This document shows, piece after piece, positions 1 through 11,689 of a DNA stretch of 64,000 bases (position 1 is the first letter of the stretch; every line of letters begins with the position of its first letter). The notes beneath the pieces are model-generated. The model was not told the origin of the DNA. It saw only the letters and a list, made by a program, of their open reading frames with translations, and did not search any database. This stretch comes from Blastobasis lacticolella (Eukaryota > Arthropoda > Insecta > Lepidoptera > Blastobasidae): the NCBI GenBank assembly GCA_905147135.1, contig LR990045.1, positions 19,382,173 to 19,446,172 on the forward strand, in the 5' to 3' direction. Position numbers and translations under genes: made by a program.

Positions 1-240
1 ACACACGAGTTGGCAAGGCAATCAGCATGACAGCAACTGACAAATCTATATCGCGCTAACGGAGTGTTCCATCTACAACGCTTATATACAAGATCCAAAT
101 AGCGTCAATCGGACTTCGGTCCCCTGGTCACAGCAACTCGGCCAGTTGGGTAATTACCCTTTTCCACCTTCTCCATCTTCGCTTGCCAACATTGGCGGCT
201 GGAATTTTCTCTTCCACGTTACCGCCAAATAAGTAACAAA
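1..240 (+). repeat. LTR-like repeat, copy 1
   Basis: Positions about 105-230 match 32375-32495 closely in the same orientation, including a shared stretch around the words GGGTAATTACCC and CTTGCCAACATTGGCGGCT. No reading frame of a retrotransposon lies next to it. It resembles LTR sequence of Pao/BEL-type elements known from silk moths, but that family name is a guess. It may be a solo LTR cut by the window edge. Confidence 0.4.
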
Positions 241-1015
241 CAGAAAAATAATACTTCTGCTCGCCATCAACACTCTTCTCTTCATTCATCAACATTTCGC
301 CGTCCAAATTTAGACATATGCTTCCCCCAGTCTCTTCCATTCTGATTGACAGGATGTCTCCCTCATCTACATATTCCCGGCCACCTTGGTGATATTGTCG
401 GACCATCAACACTAATCTACCTCATTGCTAAACTCTGCGAGCTACTACATTTTTAAAGTAAATAATTAGGAACTCTTAAGTTTGATATCTTTTAGTGCCT
501 AGATTTTTAGTAGTTACGGTATATTTTTCATTACAAGTAATAAATACTTAGTAAATGATGAAATCATTTTACATTAGATACGTCTTTTTTCACTAACAAA
601 TGTTAATAAACGGGACCAACTAAACTAATTTATGAATATGAAATTAATACATATATATTTGGACAGTATCTGCAAACATAACTTCGTTAAAAGATAAAGT
701 TGGGCAATATTATGCGGTTGTCTATTTTGAGGGTATTGATAAATATTGTAAGCATTCGATTACACGAGAGATAGCAAACTGTATTGCTGTCTCTCATGTA
801 ACATTTCAGAGTAAAACATATACTACGTACGAGTTAATATATCTTCAAGTTAAACAAAGTTTTACCCCACTATATTAGGTATATTAGGTCCACTCGTTAT
901 ATTCAATAATATCCTAAAAAATCCTATTCCTTATAAGTATTTTTGTAAAACTATTAACAAATTTTGTTTAATTTCTGTGCCTGCTTTAAAATACTTGAAA
1001 TTCTAAAAGATCATG
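241..1015. other. AT-rich stretch, no feature seen
   Basis: Low-complexity AT-rich DNA. The only sizeable frame (128-412, minus strand) overlaps the repeat and has no recognisable domain. Confidence 0.5.
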
Positions 1016-1225
1016 AAATATGAAAAAGGTTGTCGTGGTTTTTTATTCCACGAAGGTCACAAAAAAGCTTACGACCTGCCTGATGATAAGCAGTCACCGC
1101 AGCCCATGGACGTTTGCAATACCAGGGACAACACCCACACGTTGCCGACCCCGCAAAAACCTTTTCACCCCTTTCTTAAAGAACTCCATGTTGTACTATC
1201 CAGGTAGTTTATTCCACAACCTTAT
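1016..1225 (-). repeat. 3' end of LINE ORF2 (fragment)
   Basis: Read on the minus strand, the segment around 1075-1160 encodes the ending R-Q-R-V-G-x-x-x-G-I-A-N-V-H-G-L-R followed by a stop, the same C-terminus seen at 8365-8530 and 47930-48050. The + strand words for bases after the stop (clear in GCTTACGACCTGCCTGATG) are the 3' UTR. It is a 5'-truncated dead copy of a LINE of the CR1/jockey type. Confidence 0.6.
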
Positions 1226-2110
1226 TAAAGTGAGTGATTATGTAAGTTAACCCTCAAAAAATATTGACCACCAAGTGCAAATTTAAAGATGAAAAAGCAC
1301 GGATGAACTGAAACTGTGAAATCTAACCGGCGTGCTGTAATCATATTACTGTCTACCTTCGAACCGGAATACTGTCACGCAAGCAAGTTTTGTTAACAAT
1401 TTACCTAGCTGTGTCAACACAGTTCCTGCCAACAAATAAAAGGCATCGGTATTGTGCCTTTCCGTATCGGGGATCGTAGACATCGAATATTCACCTTTCA
1501 ATCCAATTTGGTTGTTTGCGTTTGCTTTTCCATGTAGCGTAGTTTGTGTGCGTAGCTGAGAAATTAATTCGGTTATTCCACCGCCGAGGCGTGTTCGTTG
1601 TGTTTTACAATAACTTGCAATGGCGCGTGGCCTGTGTGGCCGACTACTACTGGGCAAGCCAGATCTAGGGTTTTCGAAAAGTGACTCGACGAACAAGTGG
1701 CGCGATGAATGTGTATACACACTATTTACCCAGAGACATTGTTATGTCATACTTATATTTTAAATATGTGATGTATAAATAAGTGTAGTTAAAAACGTAC
1801 TACGTACTACGTACAAGTACTTCCTTACTCTTTTTATAAGATTCCTCCGCAGAGGGTTCCTGGAGAGCTGCAATACAGGATATATCTAGAGCAAGCTCTA
1901 CGTTTCCCGGATTTTGTACCGATTTCCTCTTTCTATGACAAATTTTGAGAAATACATACTTTATTTTAAAGTATACGAATTGGTTTTTTGTTCGATTGCC
2001 TTCCTTCTATCGTAGGCGAAAAAAAAATGCAGGTAATGGGAAATTCTCTCTCCCAATTCGTAGCTAGCAACTTGTAAAACCATTAAAATTTACACTTGGT
2101 AGCTGGCGTC
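1226..2110. other. Non-coding stretch with an unassigned 124-codon frame
   Basis: A minus-strand open frame spans 1346-1720 but shows no domain or splice structure. Around 1330-1370 the words for 'accttcgaaccggaa' recur in altered form at 42700-42720, so part of the stretch is repeat-derived. TACGTAC tandem words occur at 1796-1815. Confidence 0.4.
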
Positions 2111-2990
2111 AGAATGGGAAATTTTACACCCAATGAAAATGAAAATGAAAATGAAAAAGTATTTATTGAATTAGCATTACGTTTATTAATCTCTTTTCAA
2201 AAGTCAAAAATCTAATGGAAAACAAAGGGAAGTTAAGCGAGCTCTTCCAGGTAGGGGGCGACGCATGCAGACCGATCAGCGCGTACGAGGGCTTACTCCG
2301 GTGAGACAACGGGCACCGATACGCGCCACGCACATAACTGCCTAGGCGAATCATGTGCGGCGCGCGCCCGGCCCCAGCCAGCGCGCCGGCGCTAACTGGT
2401 GCGTGCGAGGGCACGCACCAGCCGGCCTACCCGCGTCGCCCTCTGAGCTCGGAACAAATATGTAAAAAGAATGTCGCCTGTCTGTCAGTATGCCGCTTTA
2501 GTTAGGAAAATGACCATCTGTGGGAAAAAGAAACGGCAAGATACCCACAGGTTTATTTAAATATGATTACATTGCATTGATACATTTGCCAATTTAATTT
2601 GAGTGAGCCTGTCTTGATTGGAATATGATGTGAACCTCTACAATCCGTCAAGATAACTAAAAAAAAAAAAAAAAGGCACAGCATAAGCAGGCCAGACCAC
2701 CAAGGCAGCACCCAAGCTCACGAGCATGACGCATGGCCCAACCATCGTCCAATTCAACCATATTTGAGGGAAGAGAACGACCTGACCCCCACGCCACCAC
2801 TAGGCAGACTTTTAAGTGAGCAATGTGAAGGAAATGTTAAATCAGTGAAGCTTTAGTACCGACTTAAAAAAGAAACTGTGTATATATTTGCATGCCATTG
2901 TTGGCTGAACATATGGTACGTGAATGTAAAAACTATCTAATTGTGTAACTATGTTCTTGCAAATAAAATTCTGATTCTGATTCATGCGCT
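2111..2990. repeat. Repeat-rich block with TGAAAA microsatellite and LINE-like tail
   Basis: About five TGAAAA units stand at 2134-2158. A GC-rich core (2240-2445) carries an 83-codon minus-strand frame with no recognised domain. An A-run sits at 2658-2673. The block ends at about 2955-2985 with AATAAAATTC followed by TGATTC units, which looks like the polyadenylation signal and tail of a + strand retroposed sequence. Whether this is one element or several is not clear. Confidence 0.4.
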
Positions 2991-3059
2991 GCCAATGCCG
3001 TACACATTTAAAAAAAATTGTTATTTAATGACTATTCCACATCAAATCATCCTCACCCA

Positions 3060-4027
3060 ATTTACAAAATTGTTAATTTATAAATAACTTCCTATTTCGA
3101 AGAGCTAGTAGTACACCATACATTTTTGTCATTGATATATTCATCAATTTTATAATAGGCTTTTTTCATTAAAGTTGTTATCACCTTTTCTTTAAATTGT
3201 GATTCGAGCAAATTAATAATACATTCAGGAATATGATTATAAAATCTTATACAGTTACCCATGGAAGATGAATTTACTTTACTAAGTCTGAACAACGGTG
3301 TTATTTATACCAGTTTATTTTTGTTTCTTAAATTGACATTATGAATATCAGTATTTTTAGCAAATTGGGTAATATGCTTTCTAACATACATAATATTATC
3401 AAATATATATTGACTTGAGAAAGTCAATACATCAATTTCTTTAAACAATTCTTTGAGCGAATCACGTCGACGTAATCCATATATTACTCTTACAGCTCGC
3501 TTTTGTAGTTTGAAAATGATGTCACTATCAGCACATTTGCCCCATAGTATGATGCCGTATGACATAATACTATGAAAATAACAATAATAAACTAATCTAG
3601 CTATATTCACATCCGTTAGCCTCCTTATTCGCAACACGGTAAATGCAGCCGAACTTAACCTACTAGCCAATGATTCAATATGTGAGCCCCATTGAATTTT
3701 TGAATCTATATTAACGCCTAAGAAAGTAGTTTTCTCTACCAACTCAAGTTACGTTTTATCTAATATAACAATACATTGATTACTTTTTACATTAAGGAGG
3801 CAAAAATGAACGCATTTTGTTTTTTAGAGTTTAAGACTTTAATCGTAAGTTTTTAATCGTAAATCAATGAAGCACATTCTGAAGAACACAGTTTACTTCT
3901 TCTTTATTATTATATTTCCTATTAATTTTAAATATCAGTAAAGTGTCGTCAGCAAACAAGACTATACCAGCAATGTTCTGCACCATGTATGGAAGGTCAT
4001 TTATAAATACAAGATATTTATATATAC
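3060..4027 (-). pseudogene. Jockey-type LINE reverse transcriptase, decayed 3' part
   Basis: Reading from 4027 down to 3092 gives an I-N-D-L-P motif, then F-A-D-D (about 3905-3920), the catalytic YXDD-box equivalent of reverse transcriptase, then the thumb region with T-T-F-L-G-V-N-I-D and S-H-I-E-S-L, and the C-terminal tail with R-F-Y-N-H-I-P. The frame is closed by at least four stops (near 3300, 3755, 3835 and 3870), so it is dead. The endonuclease and the first half of the polymerase are missing, as in a 5'-truncated copy. The clade (jockey superfamily) is inferred from motif style. Confidence 0.75.
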
Positions 4028-5229
4028 ATATTCAGGTCATTTATATATACAATACGTAGCTAGCTACGAATTTCAGTTACGAAGTTGGAATAGGTACGGT
4101 GTTTCAATAAATTATTCATTGATTGGTGGTGATTCTTTTTAAATTTTACATTATGACATTATTATATATATTTGACTTGTATGTATGGACATTGACTGAA
4201 ATAAATAATATTACTTTTTACTTTTTTTGAATTTAGATTCAAACCTGTTTCGCGAGCTTACAAGGCGGACTCTCTCGCCACTCGGCCAGCAAGACTCGCT
4301 ATTTTCCTCTTGTGTATTCTATTGGTTGTTAGGCGGATGAGGGGAGAGTATCTCAAATATCAAATCAAATATGTTTATTGTGACACAGGTTATACATTAA
4401 ATGCAGGTCTTATATAAATAGAGACTAGAGCGCTGTGGTCTACCTTTAGGCATACAATATAAAATTAGAGTAGGTACACTTAATTAATAATCACAAATAA
4501 ATCATTCCATCAGGTGGCCCGCTTGCCTCTTTGTCTGCCAAATAACATTAAAAAAAAAATTATTCTTTTCAAAATAATTGTAGAGCCTATTTATGATTAT
4601 CTCGAACATTTTCGAGAATACGGGGATTTGAGCTATGGGCCTATAGTTTTTAATTTCATAATCGGGTCGAAATCTATAATAATGTGTAGTAACTAATATT
4701 TATACTAATAAGAGACAAACTCATTTTAATAAAAAAGTGAATTAAATAATTTTTATTATCATCCTCCATTGCTAAGGACAAAATTGCCTATCTAAATTAC
4801 GTTTCTATGGAATAAAGACAAAAGTAAAGCACGACATTTATGATAATACTTGTAACTATTATCTAGTATAGGTTGAGAAACCTACAGTTTAGATAGTTTA
4901 TTTATTTTTTATATTTCTGTGTACTTATTGTTGTAGTATTTAAGTTTCATATTTTCCACGTTATTTAAATAAGGTTAAAGGTATAGGTTGAGTACCGAAA
5001 ACTGACGCGATCTATACAAACGAACGCTTTGTGAGTATCAAGTTGTATGACTAAGTCTAAGCAATCTTTGAAACTCACGGAGTCACTTCTGGGGTAGTTA
5101 CTGAAGACCCATAACCATGTAAAGAAGCAAGCATGTGCAAGAAGTAAGGACTTACAGCACAAGTAAATGAAAATCACAAACTGGTACTTTGTACATAATA
5201 ATATATCTATCATATAAAAATACAATATG
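4028..5229. other. AT-rich stretch, no gene seen
   Basis: No coding or RNA feature can be supported. The words at 4345-4400 (ATCAAATATGTTTATTGTGACACAGG) look like the 3' tail of another retroposed fragment, but too little is left to assign. Confidence 0.4.
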
Positions 5230-5350
5230 TATATTTTATACCATATTTTGTCATACCATTCCCTAAGAAAAGGGTATTTCATATTACGCCACAACCGAGA
5301 CTATTTTGTTCGTAAACAGTTCGAACTTTGAAAATCATACAATACAAAAG
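5230..5350. repeat. One arm of a palindromic MITE
   Basis: The bases CCCTAAGAAAAGGGTATTTCATATTACGCCACAACCGAGACTATTTTGTTCG are a diverged match to the right arm of the palindrome at 58900-59082. The left arm is not found here, so this is a broken copy. Confidence 0.45.
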
Positions 5351-5622
5351 TTGTAGAGAATATTATGAAGACTGCCTCAGGCCGCCGTTTTCGAGTTTTC
5401 GGAACATAAAACAGGAAAAAGTCCGAAAATAACTTTTTATGTTTCGTCGTCTCTAGAGGTTGAAAACTTGAATTAAACATCGCATTTACATTATGAACAA
5501 CATATGAGAATGGACGAATACCTGATTCGATGCAGCGTTTACCCCTTTCTATGTTTAATTTGACTGGATTATCATGATCATCATCATCATCATTTGCGCC
5601 CCCACGCAGCACGCGAGGGCTC

Positions 5623-6791
5623 ATAGTTAGGGAGGCGAATAGGGGAATTTTCGGCAATACTCGAGCGTGGCAGTTTAAGATATGAGAGATACCTTAGACC
5701 TAATAGAACAACCTTGTAAAGTATTTAGCTCTATATGTAGTGACGCGCGCCTAGGATAGACGATCAGATTAGTAAAAAAAAATGGATAGTCTGAAATACT
5801 CGAGCGCGTCAGATTAAGATATTGGGGGTTGATTTTAGTGTTTAAAGACTAAATTTAACTAATCTGACGATAAGTCCTTGACGCCGCCGAGTTATAGGGT
5901 CGCGAACTTGTAAAAAAAAAACGTTAATCCGGCATTCTCGAGCGCGATTTTTTATTTTTTATTTTGAAGAATATTATCTAAAACTTACTAAAAATACAAA
6001 ATCTGCCGGTTTCCGCATGACCGGAAGTGTGGAGGAGCCATTTCGTCTTCCTAAGAACGCGTTACGGCATGTAAGTCGCGAACGATACATTTTACAAAAA
6101 AAAAGTTTAAATAAACAAAAAAGGTAATTTTATTTTACACAAAAAAGGTCTCTTTACCTGTATCTATCGCTTTATTGTCATTCTTAAATTCCCCATTTTA
6201 TCAAGGAGAAAGAAAGGAAAAGAAAGAAACCAAAAAACCTTTTTCGGTCAGATTAAGAGAACCCACCAACATTTTTGTCAGATTAAAAAAATATGCTTTC
6301 AGGATACCGAGATAAACCTCCCCTATGAAAATCTGACGCGCTCGAGTATTTCAAAAAAACTTTTTTTTTTGCATTTTCAAAAATTCATCGTAACTTATCG
6401 TCACGCCGAAATCGTCAGTTTTTTGAAAGGGAGCTTCCTTGGGGCCTACTTAACACCCCTTCCGAAAATCTGACGCGCTCGAGTAAATTTTTTTTTTTTG
6501 CATTTTTGACTACTTTATATGCCTACCCCCACCACGCAAACCGGCAGATTAGTATACCGTTGTTATCAGAGGCACTCGGGGCATACGTAGTATGAATATC
6601 TGACGCGCTCGAGAATGCCCAAGTAACTGTTTTTTTTAACATTTTTGAAAAACCGTACACGCCAAACCCACCGCTAAAATGGTTTTTGCCCTACGAGCTT
6701 TTCTTTTCGAAATTATTTTATCTTTCGATTTTGATAGGTCTCGACGGCGCCGTTGAATTACGCCATTTAGCTACCTCGCCTCCCTAACTAT
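5623..6791. mobile_element. Fold-back-like element with two opposed arrays
   Basis: A 16 bp word ATAGTTAGGGAGGCGA (5623-5638) returns as its reverse complement at 6776-6791. Inside, CTCGAGCGCGTCAGATT-type words start at 5660, 5799 and 5937 in one direction, and the reverse complement (TCTGACGCGCTCGAG) has its CTCGAG at 6341, 6478 and 6608. The spacing is therefore 130-139 bp in each array. Runs of A or T of 9-13 bases accompany each unit. There is no reading frame of note, so the element is non-autonomous. The superfamily is unknown; the right terminal word overlaps a degraded reverse transcriptase frame (see next entry), so the ends are not certain. Confidence 0.55.
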
Positions 6792-6965
6792 CAGGGTCCG
6801 CCTTCCTGCTATTCCTGACCCACCTCGCTCGGTGTTCGGCATCCTTAGTAGTGAGCTTATTGGCACGCATATCGTTCTTGACTACGTGAAGCCATCGCTT
6901 CTTGGGCCGGCCTCTCCTTCCTTTGTCTGGATTATCATATACCCCAATTTGCAATGCCGTTCGAT
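6780..6965 (-). pseudogene. C-terminal fragment of an RTE-like reverse transcriptase
   Basis: On the minus strand, bases from about 6940 down to 6790 read G-R-R-G-R-P-K-K-R-W, then V-K-N-D-M-R-A-N, then H-R-A-R-W-V-R-N-S-R-K-A-D-P. This R-G-R-P-x-x-R-W block followed by W-x-x-x-x-x-x-A-D-P is the usual C-terminus of RTE-type non-LTR polyproteins. There is no start and no polymerase core. It abuts, and perhaps runs into, the fold-back-like element. Confidence 0.65.
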
Positions 6966-6981
6966 GGACCGTTCCTTCATT

Positions 6982-7062
6982 CTTGTTTTTTTTATGTCAT
7001 ACGGTAGGTTATCAGGCAAGTGGGCCACCTGATGGAAAGTGGCCCTGAAGTTCAGTTAGCTA
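6982..7062 (-). repeat. LINE 3' UTR fragment
   Basis: The segment TTTTTTTTATGTCATACGG...CACCTGATGGAAAGTGG matches the 3' UTR plus A-tail (seen here as T) of the LINE family found at 13022, 23948, 41268 and 62958. The tail is at the left, so the source strand is minus. Confidence 0.55.
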
Positions 7063-7469
7063 CAACCTGGGCCCCTTTGACATAAAATCACTATCAAACT
7101 AGTATTCGACTCGAATGGCTTCAAAGGTGTAACGAACCACATATGAAATTAGGACAGGTGGGCGAACGTATATACGAATTAATTGAAACCCATCAATTGC
7201 TGACAGCCATTGTCTTAGCCTGACGGCGGTCGTGGGCTGTGCTGGTGACAATTTCATTAACGCACTGAGAACTCTTGAGGACAAAGTTCTGGGAGAGCCT
7301 TTGATGTGTTTTAGAGAAAGTGTATCTACGGAGAGGTTTGGGTAGTACAAGGTTTTGGTTGTGAAGGAGTTTGGGAGACCTATGCGGTTGTTTAAAATCA
7401 AAACACAGTAAGCGACATTCGGAAATATTTACAGGACGAACTAAAAAATGATTTTGCTTGATTTTGCTC
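7063..7469. other. No feature seen
   Basis: A 100-codon minus-strand frame (7099-7401) has no domain I recognise. Nothing else can be supported. Confidence 0.35.
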
Positions 7470-7565
7470 AGTCCTAAGAACCAGTAATTACAGTCACTCC
7501 ACTGTAATTACCTGCCAAATCCTGGATCATGGTCAAGGCGGACATTAACGCCAAAAGATTTTTGG
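7470..7565 (+). repeat. SINE-A 3' part
   Basis: Carries the SINE-A tail words CAGTAATTACAGTCACTCC...CCAAATCCTGGATCATGGTCAAGGCGGAC found in the full copy at 8985-9300. The tRNA-like head is missing. Confidence 0.55.
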
Positions 7566-8360
7566 TGCTCTGTCCTAAGAACAGGATATGCGTGCTGTGA
7601 CATAAAATGTTACATTTTGTAATTACTTGGTACGTATTTGATTTTTTAATATAAATCATGTAGAACGTTTAAGCGACGCCACATCAAAATCGGTGCTGTA
7701 GTTTAGGAGGAGTTAATGTAAAATACACTCAGTCAGACGCGGATGGCCTCGATGAAAAACCTTGAGTGTTAAACGTGTGTCTTTGTGTATATGGCTCTGT
7801 GTATCTGTTGAAGCGTATGTCTTCCATAGCATCGTAGCTCCCGAATAGTTGGACCGATTTGAATGTTCTATTTGAGAACCAGTTTAATAGCTTAGTTTAA
7901 TTAAAATCGGCTTAGTAGTCGGAAATAATTTCACATGTATTGTAACTTAGTCGGAGAATATCCGACTTTTTCATCGGTTAGGCTATATACTATATAGCCT
8001 GTAATGCCAGTAATCCTATAATATTCGCAGACATTTTTACACGGACATTTCCGAAAATGTACAAAGAAAAATCGAAATGTATGTGAAAGTATAACCGTAA
8101 CATAAGAAAACATGACGCCATTCCCTCGCATTTGATAGGCTCACCTACGCCAAATATTGCCTTGGCAGTTTTCCTGCGCGAAGTTATTAATATAAAATCA
8201 GTGTGAAACAAGGAAATAGCCTGGAAAAGCAAGCCAAGTGCAAGCTTAACTCCCACGCGTAGGGTTCCATTAACATGGACCCGCGGTAACTCGCGTGAAA
8301 AACTTTATTTCTGTGTGTGTAGTTTGTATGGCGAAAATGACGAAAACTCTCATTTTCATT
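7566..8360. repeat. Interspersed repeat remnants
   Basis: The words GCATCGTAGCTCCCGAATAGTTGGACCGATTTGAATG (7828-7865) are shared in diverged form with 8888-8915 and 11580-11605, marking an interspersed family. Overlapping minus-strand frames at 7931-8369 have no recognised domain. Confidence 0.35.
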
Positions 8361-8364
8361 TGCA

Positions 8365-8530
8365 TGCATTCCACTAAGGTCGCAAACATGCTTACGGCCT
8401 GCCTAATGGTAAGCAGTCACCGCAGTCTATGGACATTTACAATACCAGCGGCATCACCCACGCGTTGCCGACCCCGTAAAAACCAGAGAAAACCTCTCCA
8501 GTTCAATACCACAATTTTTTTACCTTCTTC
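8365..8530 (-). repeat. 3' end of LINE ORF2 (fragment)
   Basis: Minus-strand translation ends R-G-R-Q-R-V-G-D-A-A-G-I-V-N-V-H-R-L-R then stop, the best-preserved C-terminus of this LINE family in the window. The 3' UTR (to 8365) shares the words CTTACGGCCTGCCTAATGGTAAGC with copies at 18240 and 47945. Confidence 0.65.
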
Positions 8531-8984
8531 GAAATGGTAATTTTTATTATAAATAAACTTTCTAGGAATAATCAGACAACTATAAGCTAAGTCCCACAGG
8601 ATGCCGCTATATCCGAGTAGCAGTGAGAAACTAGTACCTATGTAAGCTGTCTCAAGACTACACAAACAACCCACCGTTTATTCAGACTATTTTTCAACGA
8701 AAATTTTCTCAGACCTTGTTTTCCGCAACGATTGAAAAGTTGGACGGAAACGATGGCACGACGACGACTTAAACTTTATGGGCTATTGAAAACAGGTTCG
8801 CAGTCGTAGATAACACCTATTTCAAGACTTGATGCTGGGTGCGATAGGTGTTATAACTTCGAAGTGTGTTTCTGTGTGTATGTCTTGGCCATCGTAGTTG
8901 TCGAACGGATTGTTGACGCCGTTTGCGTCTTTCTTAATGTTAGGGCTACGCAGCCTAGAACCTATACCTCCGGGTAGGACTGTG

Positions 8985-9300
8985 GGTTTAATTAGTCTTA
9001 CGAGTGGGAACTCGTAAGCGAGTTCGATTCTCGATTGTTGCTATGTACCAATTACACTTTATCTGAATTATGTACATTAGTTAAAAACTAACCGAAACAC
9101 TTACGGTAAAGTAAAAAACTTAAGCATTTGTAGGCGTAACTATGATCGCAATATCGTTAGGTTCCTGACCTGTTAACTCAGATGGCAGTCGCTCCACTGT
9201 AATTATCTGATCTGCCAAATCCTGGATCATGGTCAAGGCGGACTGTGGGCCCTCACGCACTAGAGGACAACCGGGATAAACTGACGTCAAGATTATTAAT
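8985..9300 (+). mobile_element. SINE-A, near full length
   Basis: A degraded tRNA-like head (9000-9035, with CGTAAGCGAGTTCGATTCTCG as the B-box region) is followed by the family body: ATTATGTACATTAGTTAAA, AACTAACCGA, CTTACGGT, then CCACTGTAATTATCTGATCTGCCAAATCCTGGATCATGG and the end with AACCGGGA. A pol III SINE derived from a tRNA is inferred. Confidence 0.6.
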
Positions 9301-10559
9301 TTTTGTTTTACAGAGCTACGTACTTTTTACCGATTACGGTGCGTTCATGTTTAAAAAGTGCCATGTTTGCCATTTTCAATGCCTAAGGAACCCCAAAACA
9401 GCGTTTAATTTAAAAAATCTGGCAATGGGATCTGGTCCATTGTTAAAGGGAATGTCCCAATTTATGCCCTCGCCGGGGGAGAGTAATGCCTCGTTGGGAT
9501 CGGGTATTAAGTTTTAAATTGGGGCTCAAAAGCTGGTTCCATCCACAGCAAGTATTCATAATTTCCAGCTTCGATTTCGGACGGCGCTGTATTTTATTTG
9601 GCTCTGCTTTTATAATAGAGCTTGATGAAGCCTTCTAATGGTTCTAGGAGTTGATTTATTGAGAAGGTTTATTTTGAGTTTGTCATTTATGTGTGGTTCG
9701 TTTATAAATAATGTTATATTAGTAGCAAGGCGTCTATATGAAAATATAATTAAACCTATATTCAAAAGTTGAAAACCAAATTAAAATCTTTTAAAAACAT
9801 ACTTTCTATATAATTTGGATTTCACCTACATATCTTGCTTATTTCTTAAGCTATTATTAAAAAAAATTGTGTACGAATAGTCGTTAAGAAAAATCCTTCA
9901 TTTGTAAACTTCAGTTGTAAAGAATTCCACACAAATCGAATAATGTCAACCAATCCTATAATATATCACGCGCATCAAAGCCTCGTGCTCCATAGGAAGA
10001 TAGGGAGAACTGTAAATATGGCTTACCACTGTGCTTATACCAAGAGACTAACTCTTAATATCCGTATTCATAATCAATACTTGCCAAGTTATGTCGTCGC
10101 GCATTAAAAATTCATACAATTTTGAAGTGACATTTATGAGCATAACTCACGTCGTTGACGCTTGATATAACTCGGGCTGCAGCTTAAATACGCGTTCTCA
10201 CCAAAGAAATTGGGCGTAGAGGCATAGAAGGAACCTACTCACAGCTGCAGTGACAACATAAATATTTTGTTTCTGTTTTTAATCTGTGTGCAAGATGGAC
10301 GTCTATAAGTTGTCAAATACCCCTCTATAACCACTGCTATTGTCAAATTTTGTGGCCTTAGTCATCTTAGTTTTTTGTATAACACAGAGTCATTTATGTA
10401 CAGTTGTGACAGTCTATGTCCAATATCTTTGGTTCTTACAGTGCTCGTCGGCATGTGACCGCACTGCGTCTAATATGGTTGGTCAATTTAGTTCATTTTG
10501 ACGGACGTATTATAACGTTTTTGAATACGGGTGCGAAGCCTTGTATCCTCTTCACATAG
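9301..10559. other. Non-repetitive stretch, no gene seen
   Basis: 9340-9545 is more GC-balanced, has no family matches in this window and contains a 90-codon frame without domain. It may be conserved non-coding DNA. The remainder is AT-rich with no support for any feature. Confidence 0.3.
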
Positions 10560-10740
10560 ATACTGATCTCATTTTATTCTTGCCACGTAACTGATCTTAT
10601 CAGTGAATGTTTTTCTGGGTCGTCCTCTCAAGGGCCGATTTTCCAATTTCACGCTATCAATCTCTATCCTCTGGTTTTGGTATCTTTTCGTGAATTTTCC
10701 ACGCAATATTCCCGCCCTCGTCCCGACCCTTTCCAGTGGA
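10560..10740 (-). pseudogene. Possible reverse transcriptase C-terminal fragment
   Basis: Minus-strand translation contains L-R-G-R-P-R-K-T-F-T-D-K-I near 10590-10640. The R-G-R-P-R-K-T-F block resembles C-termini of non-LTR polyproteins. Too short for a clade, and the similarity could be chance. Confidence 0.35.
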
Positions 10741-11124
10741 AATTTCCAGGAATAGTCATACTTATACTCCCTTGGGTTACCTACTTTATGAAATCTCAAA
10801 AATTGCACTTATGTTGTTTTGACAAAGATTTTTTTTGGCTGGCTAGTCTTTAGCATTTGTTTTATTTGATAGATTGTATTTTGAATTATTATAACTACTG
10901 AAATAATTGTAATTTCCTTTGCCATGAAAGATAAACACATCCCATAGTCTCTCATTTATTAATTCGAATAGCCGAGTCACCAATTATAGGTAAAACCTAA
11001 AACTACCATATTGTTGTGTTCCAGTTTAAAGGATAAGGTAGCCAGCGCAATTACAGGCACGACGCACTTCATCTTAATATCACAGTCACAACTGCGGTTC
11101 TGCATCTTAGTTACCTGTATTTTA
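10741..11124. other. No feature seen
   Basis: AT-rich stretch without family matches or coding signals that I can support. Confidence 0.4.
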
Positions 11125-11215
11125 AATGCATGAATCGTAGATGTTATGGGTGACAGTTACCGCTTACATCAGGCGGGCTGCCAGCTTGTTTGTCACTGCG
11201 TAGCATAACAAAAAT
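11125..11215 (+). repeat. LINE 3' UTR fragment, + orientation
   Basis: GTTATGGGTGACAGTTACCGCTTACATCAGGCGGGCTGCCAGCTTGTTTGTCACTGCGTAGC is the reverse-strand form of the LINE 3' region found at 13540 and 44215-44285. Confidence 0.5.
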
Positions 11216-11689
11216 AAGGAAAAACCTGCAAGTAAATATCTAATACTCCCCCTGTTATTCCACATACCGACCGAAGTACAGCCCCATGTCGATACATCTG
11301 GTTATTATTACGCAGGCGTAGGGGGAACCACTAACACTAGCACAATGAAATACCTGTGTCGAAGTGAAAAATATTGGAGGAGCATTTCACTCACAAATCA
11401 TGTGGGTGATATATTTTTCTCTTTCATAGTCACGTCAGCTGCCACGCGTCACGCAGAATGGCAGTCTGTCAGGGATCGATCAGTAATTACGTATGGCAAA
11501 TACATTTTTAAATACCGACGAAAAAAGAGGGGTGTTATAGATTTGACGTGTGTATTTGTGGATGTGTTTTTCTGTTTATAGCATCGTAGATTCCGAACGG
11601 GTAGAGTGTTCAAATTCAGCAGTGGACTGCTATAGGCTGTACTGATACTGATGGATACCAAGGGAATCTGACCAAATATATCATTGGTT

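Noticed and set aside
1346..1720. 124-codon minus-strand frame
   Set aside because: No domain, no splice context and partial repeat words; not enough to call a gene.
2163..2414. GC-rich 83-codon minus-strand frame as a gene
   Set aside because: Lies in a block with microsatellite and retroposon tail and has no domain; more likely repeat-derived.
5623..6791. CRISPR-like array
   Set aside because: Repeated words are few, in both orientations and inside a eukaryotic repeat element; spacers and repeats do not have CRISPR sizes.
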